Assembly (NCBI GenBank): GCA_947494865.1
Contig: CANMAT010000354.1
Coordinates: 1-5,285 of the forward strand
Direction of reading: 5' to 3'
DNA length: 5,285 nt
From: Deltaproteobacteria bacterium
GTDB taxonomy: Bacteria > Myxococcota_A > Polyangia > Polyangiales > Ga0077539
A model generated the notes under the pieces. That model had not been told where the DNA came from. It saw only the letters and a list, made by a program, of their open reading frames with translations, and did not search any database. Shown here one piece after another: positions 1-5,285 of the stretch (its first letter is position 1; every line of letters starts with the position of its first letter). A program made the translations under genes and the position numbers.

Positions 1-707
1 ACGATCTGGCCGCAGGCGCCCACCTGGAGCGACACCTCCAGCGCCTCGTCTACGCCGCCGCCCGCGAGCAGCATCGGGAGGTCGAGCGCCTCGGCCTTCG
101 CGTCGTGGAAGCCCGCGTCGGCGAGGATCCCGCACACGCGCGCGTCGTCGGCGAAGCCGAAGGGGCCCGGGGCGCCGGGGGCCGAGGGCGAGGGCGGCGC
201 GTCGAGCAGGGGTGCGGCCGCCGCGAGGGGGACGGTCATCCACGGGTTGAGCTTCACGTCGCGCCACGCGACGAAGGCCACGGGCGCGCCCTCGACGAGG
301 GCCCCGCGCAGCCGACGGAAGGCCGCCACCGGGTCGTCGAAGAACATCACCCCGAAGCGCGAGAAGAGCGCGTCGTAGCGCCCGGTGAGGTCGTGCGTCT
401 GCGCGTCGGCCTCGACGAAGTTCACGTCGACGCGCCCCGCGGCGCGCTCCCGGGCGCGGGCGAGCATCACGGCGGAGACGTCCAAGCCGGTGACGCGGCC
501 GCCGTCGCCGACGCGGTCGGCGAGTTCGAAGGAGGTCGCGCCGCAGCCGCAGCCCACGTCGAGCACGCGCATCCCGCGGCGGAGTGGGAGGCGGCCGAGG
601 GCGGCGCGGCCGAAGGGCTCGAGCTGGCCGTCGAGCAGGCGCTGCGCAGCGACCCAGCGGGGCCCGGAGCGCTCGTTCCACTGGGCGATCTGATCGGTGT
701 TGTGCAT
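1..707 (-). CDS. Class I SAM-dependent methyltransferase, C-terminus cut by the window edge
   Basis: A probable cytoplasmic methyltransferase that moves a methyl group from S-adenosylmethionine to an unidentified small molecule. The 235 visible residues begin MHNTDQIAQWNERSGPRWVA, the usual opening of a UbiE-like group that starts with a 'ADQIxYWN...G..WV' segment. SAM-binding motif I is VLDVGCGCGATS (residues 48-59). The acidic residue that holds the ribose is D76 in VTGLDVSAVML. A third motif, with E99 and D101, follows, and then YDALFSRFGVMFFDDP (111-126) at the post-II position. The FGFADDARVCGILADAGF segment (about 183-200) is also typical. From family knowledge, about 40-50 C-terminal residues are missing. 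ATG at 707 is chosen because it gives the family N-terminus; no clear Shine-Dalgarno is visible in the 11-nt gap after the barrel gene stop, so translation may depend on coupling. The substrate cannot be read from the sequence. Confidence 0.93.
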   Translation of the reverse strand, partial: MHNTDQIAQWNERSGPRWVAAQRLLDGQLEPFGRAALGRLPLRRGMRVLDVGCGCGATSFELADRVGDGGRVTGLDVSAVMLARARERAAGRVDVNFVEADAQTHDLTGRYDALFSRFGVMFFDDPVAAFRRLRGALVEGAPVAFVAWRDVKLNPWMTVPLAAAAPLLDAPPSPSAPGAPGPFGFADDARVCGILADAGFHDAKAEALDLPMLLAGGGVDEALEVSLQVGACGQI

Positions 708-718
708 CGGGAAATAGT

Positions 719-1549
719 CTACCAGCCGACCCACACCCCGAGGGCGCCGCGCGCGAGGGTGCGCTCGAGGCCTGCGAAGGGCACCAGCCCGCTCAGGTGA
801 ACGCCCACACCGCGCCCCAGGTGGAAGCGCAGCGCGAGGCGCCCGGCGAGGTATTCGAGCGCGCCGTCGGGGTCGTTGCCGACGCGCACCTCCACGCCGA
901 GGGTCGGTTCGAACCACGTTCCGACGAGCACCGAGGCGTCGACGGAGGCGCGCGCCGTCCCGTACGCGATGCCCCTCCCGCCGAGGAAGGAGAGCTGCAC
1001 CGGGACCGAGAACGACCCCATCACCGACACGCGCTGCCGCGGCTGCCAGAGGACGGCCACGCCGGGCTCCAGCCCCGTTCGCACGCTGTGCTCCCACACC
1101 GACTCGGTGGGCAGGAGGATGCGCAGCCACGTCGAGACCACGAGGCCCTCGCGCTGGAGGAGCCCCACGTGGACGCCGAGCGTCGAGGCGCCCACCCCGA
1201 GGTCGGTCCCCACCAGCGTGGCGTTGGGCGCGTAGCGGAAGCGAGGCGCCGCGAGCGAGCCCGAGAGCCACACGCGGCGCGTGAGCGGGACGTTGGCCGA
1301 GAAGACCGCCTCGCCCGAGAGGAAGCCGTAGAAGTCCGCGGTGTCGATGATGGCGCCGCCGCGCACGTCGAGGGCGACGCGGAGGTCGCCGCAGGGGGAC
1401 GGGGTGTTGCCGAAATCCGCCTCGCCGAGGGTGAGCGGGACGGCCATGGGAACGCCCGCCCGGCCTCGCGTGCAGCGCTGCGCGAGGGCCGTCGCGGGCG
1501 CGAGGGAGAGGGCCACGAGGGCGGTGATGCAGCGGGAGCGGGCGCTCAC
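719..1549 (-). CDS. Exported outer-membrane beta-barrel-like protein of unknown function
   Basis: A 276-residue protein with a signal peptide: basic MSARSR (GTG start read as Met), a hydrophobic core ITALVALSLAPAT, and an ALA-Q cleavage site after residue 23. The mature chain has alternating hydrophobic/polar beta strands joined by short turns (for example VWLSGSLAAPRFRYA, VSVMGSFSVPVQLSFL, VGVHLSGLVPFAGLE) and ends GALGVWVGW. The terminal aromatic residue after an alternating strand fits the signal used by outer-membrane barrels. Two mature cysteines, C26 and C53, could form one disulfide near the N-terminus. The GTG start overlaps the TGA stop of the upstream PHP gene by 4 nt and has a GGAGGG site 7 nt before it, which supports this start and translational coupling. 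No named family is recognised. The barrel topology is an inference from sequence pattern; a periplasmic beta-sandwich is the main alternative. It may serve as a membrane partner of the PHP protein, but nothing in the sequence proves it. Confidence 0.88.
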   Translation of the reverse strand: MSARSRCITALVALSLAPATALAQRCTRGRAGVPMAVPLTLGEADFGNTPSPCGDLRVALDVRGGAIIDTADFYGFLSGEAVFSANVPLTRRVWLSGSLAAPRFRYAPNATLVGTDLGVGASTLGVHVGLLQREGLVVSTWLRILLPTESVWEHSVRTGLEPGVAVLWQPRQRVSVMGSFSVPVQLSFLGGRGIAYGTARASVDASVLVGTWFEPTLGVEVRVGNDPDGALEYLAGRLALRFHLGRGVGVHLSGLVPFAGLERTLARGALGVWVGW

Positions 1550-4455
1550 CGGGGGGCCCTCCAGCCGCCGCCGTCCATGTCGACGACGAGGGGGTTGGTG
1601 AAGGCGAAGGGGAGCGTCCCCGGGGACACCACGTCGACGTGGAAGCGGGGGTCGCTCTCCCGCGGTCGCGCGAGGTGTCGGTCGTCGATGGCGCCGTCGC
1701 CGTCGCCGTCGATGTGGTCGACGAGGCCGTCGTCGTCCTCGAGGTCGCGCGCTTCGGGCAGCGGGAGTCCGGCTTCGACGACGATCCACGCGTCGCGCCC
1801 GCCGGTGAGCTGGGCGAGGGGGAGCGACCCCCGCCAGCGCACGACCCCGTCGGCGCCGAAGGGGTCGGCGGGCCGTTGGATCTCGGCGCCGGAGATGGTT
1901 CGGACCACGGCGCCGTTGACGACGAAGCGCACCTCGGTGACGGGGATCCACGGCGCGGCGCGGACCTCCACGGCGAGGGAGGCGTCGGCCCGGGGCGCGA
2001 AGGCCTCGAGCGAGGGTCCGCGGGCGACGCCCATGGCATCCACGACGCGCGCGTCGATGTAGGGTCCGTTGGTGCCGACCATGCGGCCCTCGCGGACGGC
2101 CCGGTTGAAGCGGGCGCGGTCGAAGGAGGCGCGGTCGAAGCCCGCGAGCACGACGTTGCGGGGGTAGCCGACCTGCTCGGTGACGAGCGAGTGGCTGTCG
2201 CTGTTGGCCGTGCCCGCGCGCAGGAGCCCCTGGTTGAGCATCGCGAACCAGAACGTGCGATAGGTGAGGTTGAGCACCACGTCGGAGCCGTTCATGGCCT
2301 CCTGCACCTGCCAGTCGATGTTGCGGTGGCCGCCGGGGCCGCCGGGGCGGCGCCAGATCATCCCGACGGCGCTCCCGTCGTCGCGCATCGGGAGCGGGCG
2401 GGTGGGGTTGTAGCCGAGCATGCGGAGGTAGCCCTCGTCGCGACCGGCCTTCGACTCCGCGGTGGGGTGGTTGAGCTCCATCACGCCGTCGTCGCCGAGG
2501 AGCGCGCGCATCCGGTCGAAGAGCTGCCCGGGTTCGACGCGCTCGTCCCAGGGCATCCCGTCGTTGAAGGCGCTTCGGTCGACGGGCATGGGCCAGAAGT
2601 TGAAGTGGCCGACGACGCGCGGAAACGTGTCGCCGGGAGGCCTGAGAAAGGGGACGAGCGGCGTGGCCTCGACGCCTGGCATCACCACGACGCGGCTCCC
2701 GACCTCGAGCGCCGCGACGGCTTCGGCGTAGCCGTTGGAGACGTCGTGGTCGGTGGCGGTGATGACGTCGACGCCCGCGGTGATGAAGCTCTGCACCCGG
2801 TCGCGGTCGGGGAACGCCGCGTCGAAGCTCCGACCCCCGTGCACGTGGAAGTCCCCCGTGAGCGCGTCGCTCGGGAACACCCCGTCGAGCCTTCGGAGCT
2901 GGAGCGTCACGTCGCTCGTCTGCCCCTCGCGGAGCTCGACGCGGGCGCGGGCGAGGGTGTGGGCGGGGCCCGCGGTGCCGTAGACCCAGTAGGTCCCGGC
3001 GGGGGCGTCGAAGCGTGTGGTCCCTTCGAAAGCGAGGGCCCGGTTGCACGCGGGCGAGGCGCCGAAGGGGGCGCCGAGGTACGGGGCGCAGCCGACGCGG
3101 TAGGCGCCGTGGAAGCTCCCCTCGACGCGGTCGCGGGCGGTGGCTCCCTCGACGGGGACCACGAGGATCTCCGACGCGAGTGCCATCCCCGCGGCGTCGC
3201 GCACGGTGACCGCGAGCTTCGCGGGGGTGGGGAGGGTGAGGTCGCCGAGGTCCATCGCGGCGTCGGCGGCGGTCACGCTTCGGCCGGCGTCGACGGCGCG
3301 GCCGAAGCGGTGGACCTGGACGCGCACGGCGGCCCCCTTCGGCACGGCGAGCGTGAAGCGGCCGTCGGGGCCTGGGACCGTCTGCGCGCGGACCGTCCCC
3401 GCGGCGGCGTCGTCGGGCGCTTCGGGGGCGGGCTCGTAGGCGATGACGGAGGTGGTCCGGTCGTCGTCGCGGGGGGCGCCGCCCGCGAGCGTGACGCGGC
3501 CCGAGAGGATGGCGACGGCGCCGCGGTTCAGCGTGGCGTGGGCCTCCGCGGCGAGGCGCTGGGCGCCGCCGATGCCGCCGCCGGGCGCGGCGACGATGAG
3601 GCGTTCGAAGACCATCCCTTCGCCGGGCCGGACGATCGTACGGGGGAGCCCGACGGCCGACACGGTGCTGTCTTGAATGCCCTGGAGCTCGGGGCGCGAG
3701 CACGACACGGTGGCGTAGGAGGTGTCGGGCGCGCTGTGCGACGACGCGGCCATCCACGGGAACGAGCGCCAGGAGTTGTCGATCTCCAGGAGGTCGAGCG
3801 GCGGGTGGACGAAGTTGTTGGCCTTCACGGGGATGAAGGGAGTGACCCCGCGGTCGCCCCAGTACCACACGTCCGCGAGGTACCACGTCCCCGTCGTTCG
3901 CCCGCCGTTGAACACCTCGGTGCGGATGCGCACGCCGGGGTCGCAGTCGCGCAGCTCGTAGCGGGTCACCACCGACACGCGCGGGTCGCCGTCGAGCACG
4001 CCGCGTGCGACGACCACGGCCGCACCGGACGCCGCGACCGCTTCGAGCGAGGTGTATTTCACCGAGTCGCGCGGGAGGATGCCGGTGACGGTGTACACGG
4101 CGTTGAGGTGGTCGTCGGAGCCGCGCGGCGCGAGGTCGAGGAGGTGGCCGCCGGAGGTGGCGAGGTGGTGCGGGTGGTCGACGGCGTCGATGACGACGGT
4201 GACCAGGCCGTTCTCGAGGACGAGGTCGCCGACGGAGCCGAGGGCGTCGAGGCCAGGCGGGCGCTGCGCGGCGCGCTCGATGCGGTACGTGCGGGCGGGC
4301 GCCGTCGGGGTGCACGCATAGGTGACCGCGCCGCAGGGGGACGGCGGCACACACGCGGGGTCGCCGGAGCCGAGGCAGCCGACCGTCTCCGGGGCGCCGC
4401 AGGTGAGGGTGAGGGACAAGGCGAGCGCGCGGGCGAGCGGGGCAGGAGCCTCCAT
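1546..4455 (-). CDS. Exported CehA/McbA-type PHP-domain metallohydrolase, probable lipoprotein
   Basis: A 969-residue protein with a complete PHP-type metal site. In order: a hydrophobic export leader ending LTLTCGA with Cys19 as possible lipidation site; a Cys-rich linker (C27, C35, C41, C48); a beta-rich region (about 55-300) with VLENGLVTVVID and YLADVWYWGDRGV; a carboxypeptidase-regulatory-like beta-sandwich (about 313-410); another beta region with C456 and C470; the PHP domain (about 531-800); a C-terminal beta domain (about 825-895); an Asp-rich calcium-loop-like segment (904-925); and the ending AFTNPLVVDMDGGGWRAP. Metal ligands seen are H537 and H539 (FHVHG), D569 and H570 (TDHD), E596 (GVEATP), H617 (GHFNF), H663 (LNHP), and D753 and H755 (NSDSHS). 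The GTNGPYIDA motif (794-802) fits CehA/McbA relatives. Known relatives cleave phosphoester, carbamate or amide bonds; this substrate is unknown. ATG 4455 is taken as start; an in-frame TTG at 4473 would add six residues including an Arg and is possible. Neither has a clear Shine-Dalgarno. Confidence 0.93.
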   Translation of the reverse strand: MEAPAPLARALALSLTLTCGAPETVGCLGSGDPACVPPSPCGAVTYACTPTAPARTYRIERAAQRPPGLDALGSVGDLVLENGLVTVVIDAVDHPHHLATSGGHLLDLAPRGSDDHLNAVYTVTGILPRDSVKYTSLEAVAASGAAVVVARGVLDGDPRVSVVTRYELRDCDPGVRIRTEVFNGGRTTGTWYLADVWYWGDRGVTPFIPVKANNFVHPPLDLLEIDNSWRSFPWMAASSHSAPDTSYATVSCSRPELQGIQDSTVSAVGLPRTIVRPGEGMVFERLIVAAPGGGIGGAQRLAAEAHATLNRGAVAILSGRVTLAGGAPRDDDRTTSVIAYEPAPEAPDDAAAGTVRAQTVPGPDGRFTLAVPKGAAVRVQVHRFGRAVDAGRSVTAADAAMDLGDLTLPTPAKLAVTVRDAAGMALASEILVVPVEGATARDRVEGSFHGAYRVGCAPYLGAPFGASPACNRALAFEGTTRFDAPAGTYWVYGTAGPAHTLARARVELREGQTSDVTLQLRRLDGVFPSDALTGDFHVHGGRSFDAAFPDRDRVQSFITAGVDVITATDHDVSNGYAEAVAALEVGSRVVVMPGVEATPLVPFLRPPGDTFPRVVGHFNFWPMPVDRSAFNDGMPWDERVEPGQLFDRMRALLGDDGVMELNHPTAESKAGRDEGYLRMLGYNPTRPLPMRDDGSAVGMIWRRPGGPGGHRNIDWQVQEAMNGSDVVLNLTYRTFWFAMLNQGLLRAGTANSDSHSLVTEQVGYPRNVVLAGFDRASFDRARFNRAVREGRMVGTNGPYIDARVVDAMGVARGPSLEAFAPRADASLAVEVRAAPWIPVTEVRFVVNGAVVRTISGAEIQRPADPFGADGVVRWRGSLPLAQLTGGRDAWIVVEAGLPLPEARDLEDDDGLVDHIDGDGDGAIDDRHLARPRESDPRFHVDVVSPGTLPFAFTNPLVVDMDGGGWRAPR
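1557..1562 (-). promoter_or_regulatory. Ribosome binding site of the barrel gene
   Basis: On the minus strand this reads GGAGGG, 7 nt before the GTG at 1549. It lies inside the last codons of the PHP gene. It is the only convincing Shine-Dalgarno at any of the three starts in the window, and it decides the start of the barrel gene, whose reading frame otherwise stays open far upstream. Confidence 0.75.
1681..1746 (-). other. Coding segment for Asp-rich calcium-loop (EF-hand/thrombospondin type 3-like) motif
   Basis: This stretch codes residues 904-925 of the PHP protein. It shows D907, D909-G910 and D913, followed by D916, D918, D920-G921 and D924. The DxDxDGxxD spacing is that of calcium-binding loops in EF-hand, dockerin and thrombospondin type 3 repeats. 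The DNA is locally repetitive (runs of GTCGCC on the plus strand) because of the Asp-Gly codons. Calcium binding is inferred from spacing; only about one and a half loops are present, so it may act as a rigid stabilising element rather than a sensor. Confidence 0.6.
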
Positions 4456-4487
4456 GAGGCGATCACACGCCAAGGCGCGGGGACGGG

Positions 4488-5285
4488 TCAACGCGCAACT
4501 GCGGCGGGCGCTACGGGCAACGGCCAGCGCGTCAGCCGATCCGCCGCGGCCCAGCCCGTGAGGAGCGCGCCCTGCACCGTGGCGGGGTAGCGCGGGTGCA
4601 TCGCCTCGCCCGCGAAGAAGAGGCGATCGTCGATGGGCTCCGCGAGCTGCGCGCGCATGGTGTGGGTGCCGCCCACGGGGACGCACGAGTACGCGCCGAG
4701 CGCGAAGGGGTCGGCGCTCCATCGGGTGACAACGGAGCGCACGGGCGCAGGGGTCGCGCTGCCGAACATCGCGCGTAGCGAGGCGATCGCGTGCGCCGTC
4801 GCGTCGGCGTCGGCGCGAGCTTCGAGCGCGCGCGCGGCGTCGGCGCCTACGAGGGCCACCAGCACCGGCTCCCCGCTCCAGCGCGCGGCGTTGAGGAAGC
4901 TTCGAACACCGTGCGGGTGTGCCGGAGCGTGCGAGAAGAAGTGCGCTTCCCGCGGCCAGAACCGACGCGGGAAGCGCAGCGCGACCTTGTCGAGCAGCCC
5001 TACGCCCAGGCGCGCGATCACGTCGCGGTGGCTCGCGGGCAGCGCGGGTTCGAACTGCACGCGCCCCGCGCGCAGCACGCCGATCGGCAGCGTGACGATG
5101 CAGCGGTCGGCGGTGAAGGTCCCGCGGTCGGTGTCTACGCGGACGTCGCGCGACGAGCGGGTGATGCGCCGCGCGGCGTGGCCGAGGCGCACATCGAGGC
5201 CGCGGGCGAGGCCGTCGATGATGCCGACATAGCCGCCCGGGAGGATGCGGTCGTCACCGCCGAACTCATCCTCCTCCTCGAAGGC
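4488..5285 (-). CDS. Flavin-containing amine oxidase (polyamine oxidase/LSD1-like), N-terminus outside the window
   Basis: The C-terminal 265 residues of an FAD-dependent amine oxidase, which would oxidise an amine to an imine and pass electrons to oxygen or another acceptor. The visible part opens with AFEEEDEFGGDDRILPGGYVGIIDGLARGL, the region where this family completes its substrate domain. It continues with the second FAD-contacting strand VTLPIGVLRAGRVQFEPALP. Next is GLLDKVALRF, with the conserved Lys at fragment residue 100 that holds a water near flavin N5. TRWSADPFALGAYSCVPVG (187-205) follows. The FAD-binding end is LFFAGEAMHPRYPATVQGALLTGWAAADRL (222-251), with the flavin-binding Glu at 227. 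The Rossmann GxGxxG motif and any export signal are off the right edge. The TGA stop lies 32 nt before the PHP gene. The last 14 residues are Pro/Ala-rich and not conserved. Substrate (polyamine, monoamine, amino acid or a pigment precursor) is unresolved. Confidence 0.92.
   Translation of the reverse strand, partial: AFEEEDEFGGDDRILPGGYVGIIDGLARGLDVRLGHAARRITRSSRDVRVDTDRGTFTADRCIVTLPIGVLRAGRVQFEPALPASHRDVIARLGVGLLDKVALRFPRRFWPREAHFFSHAPAHPHGVRSFLNAARWSGEPVLVALVGADAARALEARADADATAHAIASLRAMFGSATPAPVRSVVTRWSADPFALGAYSCVPVGGTHTMRAQLAEPIDDRLFFAGEAMHPRYPATVQGALLTGWAAADRLTRWPLPVAPAAVAR

Noticed and set aside
105..800. Plus-strand open frame of 231 codons overlapping the methyltransferase gene.
   Set aside because: The minus strand encodes clear methyltransferase motifs over the same bases; the plus-strand product is repetitive Gly/Ala/Arg/Glu sequence with no recognisable domain.
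1681..1746. The repeated GTCGCC bases as a true DNA tandem repeat.
   Set aside because: The pattern is imperfect and fully explained by Asp-Gly codons of the calcium-loop-like segment.
1550..4354. The barrel gene's reading frame stays open about 2.8 kb upstream, which could suggest a larger fusion or a frameshifted extension.
   Set aside because: The upstream translation is an Arg/Pro/Ala-rich shadow of the PHP gene. The GTG at 1549 has a good Shine-Dalgarno and begins a clear signal peptide, so the gene starts there.
4456..4487. The 32-nt gap between the oxidase and PHP genes as a site for a promoter or terminator.
   Set aside because: It is short, GC-rich, has no T-run, no stable hairpin I can see and no -10/-35-like pair; read-through from the oxidase gene is simpler.
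1639..4590. A 983-codon open frame on the plus strand running antisense to nearly the whole PHP gene.
   Set aside because: Its translation is a low-complexity Gly/Ala/Val/Glu/Asp/Arg mixture without domains or a plausible start context. Stop-free antisense frames are expected where third codon positions are almost all G or C, and the opposite strand has a fully recognisable PHP protein.

Overview
The window is very GC-rich and fully packed with genes on the minus strand. Composition, strong G/C bias at third codon positions, and a large exported protein with a Cys-rich 'GSGDPACVPPSPC' leader suggest a member of Myxococcota (Polyangia-like). This is an inference from style, not a proven assignment.

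Four genes are read right to left. (1) 5285 to 4488 is the C-terminal part of a flavin-containing amine oxidase of the polyamine oxidase/LSD1 type; its N-terminus lies outside the window. (2) 4455 to 1546 is a complete 969-residue exported protein carrying a PHP-type metallohydrolase domain of the CehA/McbA kind, with every expected metal ligand visible and a calcium-loop-like Asp-rich tail. (3) 1549 to 719 is a 276-residue protein with a signal peptide and a predicted outer-membrane beta-barrel. (4) 707 to the left edge is the N-terminal 235 residues of a class I SAM-dependent methyltransferase.

The spacings are 32 nt, a 4-nt overlap (GTGA) and 11 nt, so the four genes are probably one transcript whose promoter lies right of the window. 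The tightest link is between the PHP protein and the barrel, which share a stop/start overlap and have a good Shine-Dalgarno site for the second gene. Both products appear to be cell-envelope proteins, which makes a functional pair plausible. The oxidase and methyltransferase look like small-molecule enzymes, and their link to the envelope pair is unknown. No RNA genes, mobile elements, CRISPR arrays, terminators or intergenic stretches over 32 nt are seen. Very long open frames on the plus strand and in other minus frames are composition artefacts.
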